The translations under genes were made by a program, and so were the position numbers. A stretch of DNA of 64,000 nucleotides from contig NZ_JAUCCV010000007.1 of the NCBI RefSeq assembly GCF_034675905.1, positions 62,001 through 126,000 on the forward strand, given 5' to 3'. The notes under the pieces were generated by a model, which made no database searches, was not told the DNA's origin, and saw nothing but the letters and a program-made list of their open reading frames with translations. Every line of letters begins with the position of its first letter. The stretch's first letter is position 1. The stretch is from Castellaniella sp034675905. GTDB lineage: Bacteria > Pseudomonadota > Gammaproteobacteria > Burkholderiales > Burkholderiaceae_B. Below, one piece after another: positions 51,972 to 62,537 of this stretch.

Positions 51972-54325
51972 AGCGAGGCCTTGCCGGCAGCGTGGCGCAA
52001 GGCCTGTTCCTGGGCGGCATGTTCGCGCTGGAACAGGCTTTCCATCTGGCGTTTGCCCTGGAAGTACTGGCGCGGCCAAGCCAGATCGGTGTAGCCGATC
52101 TTGGCTGCCTCGGTCAGCGTCCAGGCCGGATTGGCCAGATGCGGGCGGGCGATGGCGCACAGATCGGCGCGGCCCGCCGCCAGGATGCTGTTGACGTGAT
52201 CGGCTTCGCTGATGGCGCCCACCGCAATCGTCGCCACCCCGGCTTCCTGGCGGATGCGGTCGGCCAAGGGAGTCTGGTACATGCGGCCGAACACCGGTTG
52301 CTCCTGTTTGCTGACCTGACCGGAAGAACAGTCGATCAGATCCGCGCCGGCATCCTTGAAAGCTTTGGCGATATCCACTGCATCTTGCGCCGTGGTGCCG
52401 CCGTCCACCCAATCCGTGGCGGAAATGCGTACCGACATGGGTTTGTCCTGTGGCCAGATGGCCCGCATCACCGTGAAGATTTCCAGGGGATAGCGCAGCC
52501 GCTTGGCCAGCGTCCCGCCGTACTCGTCGGCCCGATGGTTGGTCAGCGGCGAAATAAAGGCCGACAGCAGATAACCGTGGGCGCAGTGCAGTTCCAGCCA
52601 ATCGGCGCCGATCTCGATGGCGGCGCGGGTCGACGCCAGGAACTGATCCCGGACGGTATCCATGTCCTGGCGCGTCATTTCGCGGGCGATCTGGCTGACG
52701 CCTTCCAGATACTGCTGCGGCGACGCCGACAGAATGGGCCAATTGCCTGCGGGCAAGGGCAGATCGGTGCCTTCCCAGGCCCGGCGTGTCGAGGCCTTGG
52801 GTCCCGCATGCCCGATCTGCAGGCCGAAGCAGGCGTCGGTATTGGCGTGTATCCAGTCGGCAATGCGCTTGAACGCCGCCGTATGATCGGGCCGGTACAG
52901 CCCCGGGCAGCCCGGCGTAATACGGCCTTCGGCGCTGACGCAGGCCATCTCGGCAAACACCAGCCCCGCGCCGCCCAGGGCGCGTGCGCCCAAGTGCACC
53001 AGATGAAAGTCGCCCACTAGGCCGTCTTCGGCGGAATATTGCGCCATGGGCGAGACCACCACGCGATTCTTCAGGCGCAGACCGCGCACGGCATACGGCG
53101 TGAACATGGGCGGCGGCGGGGTCTGGTCATCGGACACCGCCACGCCATCGCGCCGCGCAAACCAGCGCTCGTAGCCTTCCAGCCAGCGCTGATCGCGCAG
53201 CCGCAGATTTTCATGACTGATGCGCTGGCTGCGCGTCAGCATGGAATACATGAATTGTTCCGGTTCCAGCTGGTCGCAGTAGCGCTGGCCGCAGACCTCG
53301 AACCATTCCATGGCATTCCAGGCGGCATTCTGCAGCCGCAGGGTTTCGATCCGGCGAGCTTCCTGGTAGGCCTCCAGCACCTGGGGAATATGCGCGGGGG
53401 TGTCGCCCAGCAAGGTGAACTGGCGGGTGAGTTCGATGGCGTCTTCAATCGCCAGCTTGGTCCCCGAACCGATGGCAAAGTGCGCCGTATGCACGGCATC
53501 GCCCATCAGCACGACATGACTGCCGTGTTCGTTGCGCAGCCACCAGTGTTCGCACACCACCCGCTGGAAATTCAGCCAGGCCGAACCGCGCAGGTGCCGC
53601 GCATTGGAAATCAGCGGCGCGCCCTGCAGGTTATCGGCAAACAGCTGTTCGCAGAATGCGATGGACTGGTTCTGGTCTGCCTGGTCCAGGCCATGCGCCT
53701 GCCAGGTGTCTTCCGTGGTTTCGACAATGAAGGTGGACGTGCTGTCGTCGAACTTATAGATGTGCGCCTGGAACCAGCCATGTTCGGTGCGCTGGAAATC
53801 AAAGGTGAAGGCGTCGTACTGGCGATGCGTTCCCAGCCAGATATAGCGATTGGGCCGGGTGACGATATCCGGCTGAAAGACGGATTCGTATTGCTTGCGG
53901 ATGCGGGAATTGACCCCGTCGGCGGCAATGATCAGATCGGCGTCGGGATAGTCGGTATCGGACTGGACATCGGTTTCGAATACCAGCTGGACCCCCAGCC
54001 GTTCACAGCGGGCCTGCAGGATGTTCAGCAGTTTTTTGCGGCCGATTCCCACGAAACCGTGCCCGCCCGAGCGGATGCTGCGTCCTTTGAACAACAGCTC
54101 GATATCGTCCCAGTGATTGAAGGCGGCCTGGATTTCATCGGCGGTTTCGGTATCCCACTGGCGCATATTATCCATGGTGGTGTCCGAAAACACCACGCCC
54201 CAGCCAAAGGTGTCGTAGGCGCGATTGCGCTCGACCACCGTCACGTCATGGGCCGGATCCAGCTTTTTCATCAGCAGCGCCAGATACAGGCCTGCCGGTC
54301 CGCCGCCGATACACACGATCTTCAT
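51968..54325 (-). CDS. 2-aminobenzoyl-CoA monooxygenase/reductase (fused flavin hydroxylase and old-yellow-enzyme domains)
   Basis: 785-residue two-domain flavoprotein. Residues 1 to about 395 form a class A FAD hydroxylase: GGGPAG (7-12), ADGVNSRIR (135-143), and GDAVHTAHFAIGSGTKLAIEDAIEL (275-299). Residues 406-755 form an old-yellow-enzyme domain: MFTPYAVRGLRLKNRVVVSPM, the LQIGHAGPK histidine, and HCAHGYLLSAFISPLTNHRADEYGG (580-604). This fusion is that of the Azoarcus evansii enzyme, which hydroxylates and then reduces 2-aminobenzoyl-CoA, dearomatising the ring. Stand-alone salicylyl-CoA 5-hydroxylases lack the second domain, though databases also use that name for fusions. Start at 54325, AGGAG 7 bases upstream. 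First gene of the operon. Confidence 0.88.
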   Translation of the reverse strand: MKIVCIGGGPAGLYLALLMKKLDPAHDVTVVERNRAYDTFGWGVVFSDTTMDNMRQWDTETADEIQAAFNHWDDIELLFKGRSIRSGGHGFVGIGRKKLLNILQARCERLGVQLVFETDVQSDTDYPDADLIIAADGVNSRIRKQYESVFQPDIVTRPNRYIWLGTHRQYDAFTFDFQRTEHGWFQAHIYKFDDSTSTFIVETTEDTWQAHGLDQADQNQSIAFCEQLFADNLQGAPLISNARHLRGSAWLNFQRVVCEHWWLRNEHGSHVVLMGDAVHTAHFAIGSGTKLAIEDAIELTRQFTLLGDTPAHIPQVLEAYQEARRIETLRLQNAAWNAMEWFEVCGQRYCDQLEPEQFMYSMLTRSQRISHENLRLRDQRWLEGYERWFARRDGVAVSDDQTPPPPMFTPYAVRGLRLKNRVVVSPMAQYSAEDGLVGDFHLVHLGARALGGAGLVFAEMACVSAEGRITPGCPGLYRPDHTAAFKRIADWIHANTDACFGLQIGHAGPKASTRRAWEGTDLPLPAGNWPILSASPQQYLEGVSQIAREMTRQDMDTVRDQFLASTRAAIEIGADWLELHCAHGYLLSAFISPLTNHRADEYGGTLAKRLRYPLEIFTVMRAIWPQDKPMSVRISATDWVDGGTTAQDAVDIAKAFKDAGADLIDCSSGQVSKQEQPVFGRMYQTPLADRIRQEAGVATIAVGAISEADHVNSILAAGRADLCAIARPHLANPAWTLTEAAKIGYTDLAWPRQYFQGKRQMESLFQREHAAQEQALRHAAGKASL

Positions 54326-54386
54326 CATCCGTCTCCTGGTGCCCGACACGCCGATGGGAGATCCCGCCCGGCATATCGAAATTAAT

Positions 54387-54427
54387 TTAGTTTCCGTTAA
54401 TTTAAAAGTAAACTAATTTTGTGTCAA
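54387..54427 (-). promoter_or_regulatory. Promoter and probable MarR operator of the aromatic-CoA operon
   Basis: On the minus strand TTGACA (54427-54422), a 17-base spacer and TAAATT (54404-54399) form a good sigma70 promoter about 75 bases before the first gene. Perfect 7-base arms TTAGTTT (54387-54393) and AAACTAA (54410-54416), 16 bases apart, bracket the -10 hexamer, so a bound dimer would block RNA polymerase. The stretch is strikingly AT-rich for this genome. Binding by the operon's own MarR protein is inferred. Confidence 0.65.
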
Positions 54428-54543
54428 TTGCATCGTCATCAAAAGACAGCCGCGCACGCCAAAGCGCCCTGCTCGCAGAGCAGGGCGCAGGGCCTACACA
54501 CAACAGGGAAACCAGGGGTGCGCGGGTCATCCCCGCACACGGT

Positions 54544-56040
54544 TCAGCGGCTGGCCAGCCAGCGCACCACCGCGTCGTCAAAGGGCCGCACGGCGGCCGC
54601 CCCCGGATGATTGACCAGGCTGACGAGGATGTAGCGCTTGCCGCTGGCGCCCCGCACATAGCCCGCCAGGGCGCGGGAATCCTTCAGGGTGCCGGTCTTC
54701 AAATGCGCCTGACCGCGCGTATCGTCGGACCGCAAACGGCGGCGCACCGTACCATCCATTCCCGAAATCGCCAGCGAAGACACGAATTCCGGCATCAGGG
54801 GTGAACGCCAGGCCACATCCAGCATCTGCGCCAGCCCTCGCGCCGTCACCCGCCCTTGGCGCGACAGGCCCGAGCCATTGTCCAGCACCCAACCACTGGT
54901 ATCGACCTGCTGGTTTTTCAGGACCTGCTGCACGGCGCGGCCTGCCGATTCGGGTGTGGCGCCCGGGCCGTTCATGTCCGCTCCCAGCGTCAGCAAGGTC
55001 ATGCGGGCCATGACGTTGTTGCTGTGCTTGTTGATCTGGCGAATGACGTCGGACAGCATGGGGGAGTCATGCCAAGCCAGCACGTCGGCCTGCGCGGGTA
55101 CGCGGCCCTGCGTAAACCCGCGTCCCAGAGTGCCACCCAATTCGCGCCACAGCATCCTGAACAGCGCCTCGAAATGATCCGTCTGCGAACCGGCCAGGCG
55201 GTACAGACTGAATTCACCGCAGCTGCCCCAGGCTTTGCCCGTCAGGCGAATCGTCGTCGCCTGCCCCTGCACCAGGGCATCGGCGGCGAAATTGCTGGCG
55301 GGCCGACACTGCCCGTCCTGCCATTCCAGACGCCCCTCGACGCGCACGCCGGGGGTCGGCGGATCAATGATGGGGACCCATTGGCGGTTGGCCCCGTCCG
55401 GCTGGAACAGGATGCGGGTCGCACCAAAGCCGACCATCATGGCATCGGGGCTGGCGTTGTACGGACGATCGGGCGAATCGTCGAAATCCCCCGGATCGAT
55501 GCCGACCTGACCAAACAGGCTGCGGTCCACGACCACATCCGTCAGGTTCTTGATGCCGCGCAGACGCAGCTCGCGCAGCACGTTCCACAGGTCTTCGACC
55601 GTGAACCAGGGGTCGCCCGCCGCCTTGATGTACAAAGGCCCTTGCAAAGTGCCCTGCGCATCGACCCGGGCGCCGGCGCCTGCCAGGAACTGGGTCCGCC
55701 AGACATAGTCGGGTCCCAGCACCGACAGCGCGGACCAGGTGGTGACCGTTTTCATGACCGATGCCGGATTGCGCGGCACATCGGCCTGGATGCGGCTGAT
55801 CACCGGACCGCCCGCCTCACGGATTTCCAGCGACAAAGCGGAGTCCGGCAATTTGGTGGCCTTCCAGGCTTTCTGCAATTCGGGCGGCAGGGCCTGGGCC
55901 GACACGCTGGCGGCCGCACCGGCCAACAGCCCGGCGGCCAGCAAGGCGTGCACCAGGCGCGCCCCGCCGTGCTTTGCGCGGGCCAAGCGGCGGCCCAATG
56001 GAAGGAACCGTCTGTAATCCTGTTGCTGTGCCTGACCCAT
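54544..56040 (-). CDS. dacB: D-alanyl-D-alanine carboxypeptidase/endopeptidase (PBP4, DacB)
   Basis: Periplasmic low-molecular-mass penicillin-binding protein that trims peptidoglycan cross-links. The 498-residue product has an N-terminal signal segment (LVHALLAAGLLAGAAASVSAQA) after a basic region. The catalytic motifs are SVMK (94-97 from the chosen start), SNN in NKHSNNVMARM, and KTG in HLKTGTLKDSRALAGYVR. The large domain inserted between the first two motifs, typical of PBP4, is present. ATG at 56040 is preferred over a TTG 15 bases upstream; neither has a strong ribosome binding site. Divergent from queA. Confidence 0.94.
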   Translation of the reverse strand: MGQAQQQDYRRFLPLGRRLARAKHGGARLVHALLAAGLLAGAAASVSAQALPPELQKAWKATKLPDSALSLEIREAGGPVISRIQADVPRNPASVMKTVTTWSALSVLGPDYVWRTQFLAGAGARVDAQGTLQGPLYIKAAGDPWFTVEDLWNVLRELRLRGIKNLTDVVVDRSLFGQVGIDPGDFDDSPDRPYNASPDAMMVGFGATRILFQPDGANRQWVPIIDPPTPGVRVEGRLEWQDGQCRPASNFAADALVQGQATTIRLTGKAWGSCGEFSLYRLAGSQTDHFEALFRMLWRELGGTLGRGFTQGRVPAQADVLAWHDSPMLSDVIRQINKHSNNVMARMTLLTLGADMNGPGATPESAGRAVQQVLKNQQVDTSGWVLDNGSGLSRQGRVTARGLAQMLDVAWRSPLMPEFVSSLAISGMDGTVRRRLRSDDTRGQAHLKTGTLKDSRALAGYVRGASGKRYILVSLVNHPGAAAVRPFDDAVVRWLASR

Positions 56041-56137
56041 GCCGCCACCCGACAAAAAGCGTCAGCATAATCCAAAGAGGGATGGGACTAAAATACGGGC
56101 CAATTTTCCTTTCCTCCTGTAAGCGCCTGATACATTC

Positions 56138-58314
<2,177 letters not shown>

Positions 58315-58408
58315 AGACGCCGCACAGGGCGACCCATATCTCGCTACAATCAAGAGTTAATCTTATATCCAAACCCCTCATCCAACCCCTGATTTCCCAG
58401 GAGCCCCC

Positions 58409-58753
58409 ATGTCCCTCGTTGACACCCTGACCCTGATCCCGGCCCAAGCCGCCGGCGGCGAACCCAATGCGCTGATGAGCATGCTGCCCATCATCCTGAT
58501 GTTCGTCATCCTGTATTTCCTGATGATCCGTCCGCAGATGAAGCGCCAAAAGGATCACAAGAAAATGGTGGCGGCTCTGGCCAAGGGCGACGAGGTCATC
58601 CTGTCGGGCGGCCTGCTGGGCAAGCTGAGCAAGGTCAGCGACAACTACCTGACGGTCGAAATCGCCCAAGCCGGCGACAAGGCAGTCGAGACCATCGTGC
58701 AGCGCAGCGCCGTGACGTCCGTCCTGCCCAAGGGCACGATCAAGTCTCTCTGA
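58409..58753 (+). CDS. yajC: Preprotein translocase subunit YajC
   Basis: Small inner-membrane protein that associates with SecD-SecF. It has 114 residues: one helix (about 24-45, LPIILMFVILYFLMIRPQMKR) and a charged cytosolic C-terminus with the family motif KGDEVILSGGLLGKLSKV. AGGAG lies 5 bases before the ATG. A 94-base gap follows tgt and contains TACAAT (58345-58350), a possible -10 of a yajC-secDF promoter. Confidence 0.96.
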   Translation: MSLVDTLTLIPAQAAGGEPNALMSMLPIILMFVILYFLMIRPQMKRQKDHKKMVAALAKGDEVILSGGLLGKLSKVSDNYLTVEIAQAGDKAVETIVQRSAVTSVLPKGTIKSL

Positions 58754-58820
58754 TCCAGGTCCCATCCGGCGCCGCCCATCGGCGGCGCCCGGTCTTTTCA
58801 GCCTTCCCTCCCGACCGACC

Positions 58821-60692
58821 ATGAATCGCTATCCTCTCTGGAAGTACCTCATCGTGCTGGCCGCCGTCCTGATCGGCGTGCTCTACACCTTGCCTAATCT
58901 TTATGGCGAATCGCCAGCCGTCCAGATCGCAGGGGCGAAAACATCGGTCAAGATCGATCAGAACACGCTGGAAAAAGCGAACCAGGTTCTGCAGCAAGCC
59001 AATATCCAGCCCACGGCCAGCTCCTTCGAGATGAATGGTCCGGTGGGTTCGGTGCGGCTGCGGTTCGAATCCACCGACACGCAGCTGCAGGCCAAGGACG
59101 CGCTGGAAAAAGCGCTGAATACCGACCCGGGCAATCCGGACTATACGGTCGCGCTGAACCTGATGTCGGCATCGCCCAACTGGCTGACCGCCCTGGGCGC
59201 CCACCCCATGTATCTGGGCCTGGATCTGCGCGGCGGCGTGCACTTCCTGCTGCAGGTAGACATGCAAGGCGCCCTGACCAGCCGCTATGACTCCATGGCC
59301 GGCGAGGCCCGCACCACCCTGCGCGACGCCAAACTCAAATTCGAAGACGTAGAACGCAACCAGCAATCCGTGCGGGCGACCTTCGCCACCCAGGACGAAC
59401 GTGACGCCGCCGCCGACGCCTTGCGCCGCGCCATCCCGGAAATGCTTTTTGCGACCAGCCAATCCGGCGGCGCCTGGCTGCTGGACGGCACGCTCAGCCC
59501 GACCGCCATCACCCAGGTGCAGAACAGCGCCCTGAAGCAGAACATCCAGACCCTGCACAACCGGATCAACGAACTGGGCGTGGCCGAACCCGTCATCCAG
59601 CAACAGGGGGGCGATCGCATCGTGGTCCAGCTGCCCGGGGTGCAGGACGTCGCCAAGGCCAAGGACATCCTGGGCCGCACCGCCACGCTGGAAATCCACA
59701 TGGTGGATGATTCCCCGTCGTCCATGGCTGCCCTGCAGTCGGGTCGCGTGCCCTTCGGTCTGGTGCGTTACACCGACCGCGACGGCCGCCCGCTGCTGCT
59801 GCGCCGCCAGGTCATCCTGACCGGCGAAAACCTGCAGGACGCCCAGCCTGGGCGCGACCAGCAGACCCAGGAACCCACCGTCAACCTGACCCTGGATTCC
59901 AAGGGAGCGCGCATTTTCCGCGACATCACCCGCGACAACATCGGCAAACGCATGGCCATCGTGCTGTTTGAAAACGGCAAGGGCGAAGTCGTGACCGCGC
60001 CGGTGATCCGATCCGAAATCCCCGGCGGCCAGGTGCAGATTTCCGGCAGCATGACCGCCCAGGAAGCCGCCGACGTGTCCCTGCTGCTGCGCGCCGGCTC
60101 TCTGGCTGCGCCGATGCACATCATCGAAGAACGCACCATCGGCCCCAGCCTGGGCGCCGCCAACATCAAGCAGGGCTTTGATTCGACGCTGTACGGCTTT
60201 ACCGCCATCGCGATCTTCATCATCGCCTACTACCATCTGTTCGGCATGTTCTCGACGCTGGGCTTGTCCTTCAACGTGCTGCTGCTGCTGTCCGTGCTGT
60301 CCATGCTGCAGGCCACGCTGACCTTGCCCGGCATCGCCGCCATTGCGCTCACGCTGGGCATGGCCATCGACGCCAACGTGCTGATCAACGAACGGATCCG
60401 CGAAGAACTGCGAGCGGGCCTGCCGCCCCAGCAGGCCATACACCTGGGGTTTGATCGCGCCTGGGCGACGATTTTCGACTCCAACCTGACCAGCCTGATT
60501 GTCGGGGTCGCACTGCTGGCCTTCGGCACCGGCCCGGTACGCGGTTTTGCCGTTGTTCACTGCATCGGCATCCTGACCTCGATGTTCTCGTCGGTGGTGG
60601 GGGTGCGCGCCTTGGCCAATCTGTACTACGGCCGCAAGCGCAAGCTGAAGACCGTGTCGATCGGTCAGATCTGGAAACCCAAGCAAGATTAA
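58821..60692 (+). CDS. secD: Protein translocase subunit SecD
   Basis: Uses the proton gradient to help pull proteins through SecYEG. The 623-residue product has an N-terminal helix (LWKYLIVLAAVLIGVLYTLPNLYG), a large periplasmic domain including LGLDLRGGVHFLLQVDM and NRINELGVAEPVIQQQGGDRIVVQLPGVQD, and five C-terminal helices containing IAAIALTLGMAIDANVLINERIREELRAG, the SecD signature. No good Shine-Dalgarno sequence precedes the start. SecF follows 12 bases later. Confidence 0.98.
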   Translation: MNRYPLWKYLIVLAAVLIGVLYTLPNLYGESPAVQIAGAKTSVKIDQNTLEKANQVLQQANIQPTASSFEMNGPVGSVRLRFESTDTQLQAKDALEKALNTDPGNPDYTVALNLMSASPNWLTALGAHPMYLGLDLRGGVHFLLQVDMQGALTSRYDSMAGEARTTLRDAKLKFEDVERNQQSVRATFATQDERDAAADALRRAIPEMLFATSQSGGAWLLDGTLSPTAITQVQNSALKQNIQTLHNRINELGVAEPVIQQQGGDRIVVQLPGVQDVAKAKDILGRTATLEIHMVDDSPSSMAALQSGRVPFGLVRYTDRDGRPLLLRRQVILTGENLQDAQPGRDQQTQEPTVNLTLDSKGARIFRDITRDNIGKRMAIVLFENGKGEVVTAPVIRSEIPGGQVQISGSMTAQEAADVSLLLRAGSLAAPMHIIEERTIGPSLGAANIKQGFDSTLYGFTAIAIFIIAYYHLFGMFSTLGLSFNVLLLLSVLSMLQATLTLPGIAAIALTLGMAIDANVLINERIREELRAGLPPQQAIHLGFDRAWATIFDSNLTSLIVGVALLAFGTGPVRGFAVVHCIGILTSMFSSVVGVRALANLYYGRKRKLKTVSIGQIWKPKQD

Positions 60693-60704
60693 TCAGGATT
60701 CATC

Positions 60705-61640
60705 ATGGAATTTTTCCGCATCCATCGCACCATCCCGTTCATGCGGCATGCGCTGATCCTGAACATCATCAGCCTGCTGACATTCCTGGCCGCCGTTTTC
60801 TTCATCGCTTCACGCGGCTTTCACCTGTCGATCGAATTCACCGGCGGCACGGTGATGGAAGTCCACTATGCCCAGACGGCGCCCGTGGGCGACATCCGCA
60901 CCGCCATCGATGCGCTGGGCTACAAGGACTTCCAGGTGCAGAACTTCGGCACCTCACAGGACGTGATGATCCGCCTGCCGATCCGTCCCAACGAAGACAC
61001 CGCCACGCAAAGCCGCACGGTGCTGTCCGCCCTGCAGGCCCAGCACGCCGAGGTGCAGCTGCGCCGAGTCGAATTCGTCGGCCCGCAGGTGGGCCAGGAA
61101 CTGCTGCACAACGGCCTGATGGCGCTGCTGTTCGTGGTGGTGGGCATCATGGCGTACCTGGCCGTGCGTTTCGAATGGAAGCTGGCCGCCTCGTGCGCCA
61201 TCGCCAACCTGCACGACGTGGTGATCATCCTGGGATTTTTCGCCTTCTTCCAGTGGGAATTCTCGCTGTCGGTGCTGGCCGGGGTGCTGGCCGTGCTGGG
61301 CTACTCGGTGAACGAATCTGTGGTGGTGATGGACCGGATCCGTGAAAATTTCCGCAAGATGCGCAAGGCCTCGGTGCGGGAAATCATCAACCTGTCCATC
61401 ACGCAGAACATTTCCCGGACGATCATCACGCACGGTTCGACCCAGATGATGGTGCTGTCGATGTTCTTCTTCGGCGGCCCCACCCTGCACAACTTTTCCC
61501 TGGCCCTGACCATCGGGATCTGGTTCGGGATCTATTCGTCCGTGTTCGTCGCCGCCGCCCTGGCGATGTGGATGGGCATCCGCCGCGAAGACCTGGTCAA
61601 ACACGTCAAAAAAGAAGGCACAGAAGTGGAATTGGGATAA
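60705..61640 (+). CDS. secF: Protein translocase subunit SecF
   Basis: Partner of SecD, 311 residues, six helices. The N-terminal helix is HALILNIISLLTFLAAVFFIASRGFHLSIEFTGGTVMEV; the SecF signature is VLGYSVNESVVVMDRIRENFRKMRKASVREIINLSITQNISRTIITHGSTQMMVLSMFFFGG. AGGA precedes the start. A very long perfect hairpin follows the stop codon and likely ends the yajC-secDF transcript. Confidence 0.98.
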   Translation: MEFFRIHRTIPFMRHALILNIISLLTFLAAVFFIASRGFHLSIEFTGGTVMEVHYAQTAPVGDIRTAIDALGYKDFQVQNFGTSQDVMIRLPIRPNEDTATQSRTVLSALQAQHAEVQLRRVEFVGPQVGQELLHNGLMALLFVVVGIMAYLAVRFEWKLAASCAIANLHDVVIILGFFAFFQWEFSLSVLAGVLAVLGYSVNESVVVMDRIRENFRKMRKASVREIINLSITQNISRTIITHGSTQMMVLSMFFFGGPTLHNFSLALTIGIWFGIYSSVFVAAALAMWMGIRREDLVKHVKKEGTEVELG

Positions 61641-61644
61641 GCCA

Positions 61645-61680
61645 GGACGCGGACAGGTCCCTGCGGACCTGTCCGCGTCT
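61645..61680. terminator. Strong hairpin after secF
   Basis: GACGCGGACAGGTCC (61646-61660) and its exact complement (61665-61679) form a 15-bp perfect stem with a CTGC loop, extended by one G-T pair. The bases after it on the plus strand (TGTCTTATC) are only weakly T-rich. It lies between convergent secF and the CopC-like gene and could stop transcription from both sides. Confidence 0.7.
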
Positions 61681-61708
61681 GTCTTATCGGAGCGGCCTGC
61701 AGAGGGCC

Positions 61709-62341
61709 TTACCTCTCAGTCGCCCGCCGCCCCAACGCCGCCACTCCCAGCACCGCCGCTGCCCCGGCGCACAGCGCCGGCAGCCCCCATTCCCCGCCTA
61801 AGCCCCACAACGCCATCACGCGATCCAGCTGGTAGCCGGTCGCCATCAGGCCTGCGCCGGTCAGCCCCAAGGTCGCCGATACGGCCTGTGGCCGAAACAA
61901 GAGCAGGGACACCACGCCGGCCGTCAAGACGATGATCGCCAGCCATAGCACGGCGTCGCGCAAGGGCACGGGAGACGAAGGCCACAGGCGATCCAGGATG
62001 CCGGGCTCCTTCACTTGATACCCCAGCGTGCCGGATACCGCGACGCCGGCCAGGGATTCCACCTGCCAGTTCAGCGCATAGATGCCGTACGCCGCCTCGG
62101 GAGGCACGGGCACACGGAATTCTGCGCCGGCATCACGAATCGCATACAAAGGTTGCGCCAGCCCCTGCGGATCGACCAGATCGATCCGCGCCATCCTGAC
62201 GGCTTCACTGAACACCAGGGATATTTCTGCTGGCGGTTGAGCCAGGGTGCTGCCCGACGGCAAGGACGTCGCAACCAGTGCGGGGCCTCCCCAGGCAATC
62301 TGTGACCAGAGCAGCAGGCAGGCGGCAAGAAATGACTTCAC
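61709..62341 (-). CDS. CopC-like exported membrane protein
   Basis: 210-residue protein with a signal peptide (MKSFLAACLLLWSQIAWG), a CopC-like domain (ALVATSLPSGSTLAQPPAEISLVFSEAVRMARIDLVDPQG, to about residue 110) and three C-terminal helices (about 122-145, 150-172 and 180-200). CopC domains bind copper in the periplasm, but the usual N-terminal histidine after cleavage is absent here (GGPALVAT), so copper binding is doubtful. Fusion of CopC with a short membrane part recalls YobN/CopC-CopD types, but the CopD domain is too short. GTG at 62341 is chosen because it starts the signal peptide; no clear ribosome binding site. Converges on secF. Confidence 0.7.
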   Translation of the reverse strand: MKSFLAACLLLWSQIAWGGPALVATSLPSGSTLAQPPAEISLVFSEAVRMARIDLVDPQGLAQPLYAIRDAGAEFRVPVPPEAAYGIYALNWQVESLAGVAVSGTLGYQVKEPGILDRLWPSSPVPLRDAVLWLAIIVLTAGVVSLLLFRPQAVSATLGLTGAGLMATGYQLDRVMALWGLGGEWGLPALCAGAAAVLGVAALGRRATER

Positions 62342-62537
62342 GACATCGACGGGGCTGAATAACGTGCGCCAGTATAGGTCCTTTCCAGACCTTGGCCGCA
62401 GGCCACAAGGCCCTGTTCCCGGCGCCCTCCGCCCAAACCCGGATGACACGCCCATCCGGATACCCGGCCTGCAGTAAAATAGAAGATTACCCATCCTTTA
62501 CCGCCCCCGGGATATAAACCCGCCCCGGCGATCCGAC

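Noticed and set aside
58740..60686. A 648-codon open frame on the minus strand opposite secD
   Set aside because: Antisense shadow; Gln/Gly/His-rich composition and no homology that I recognise.
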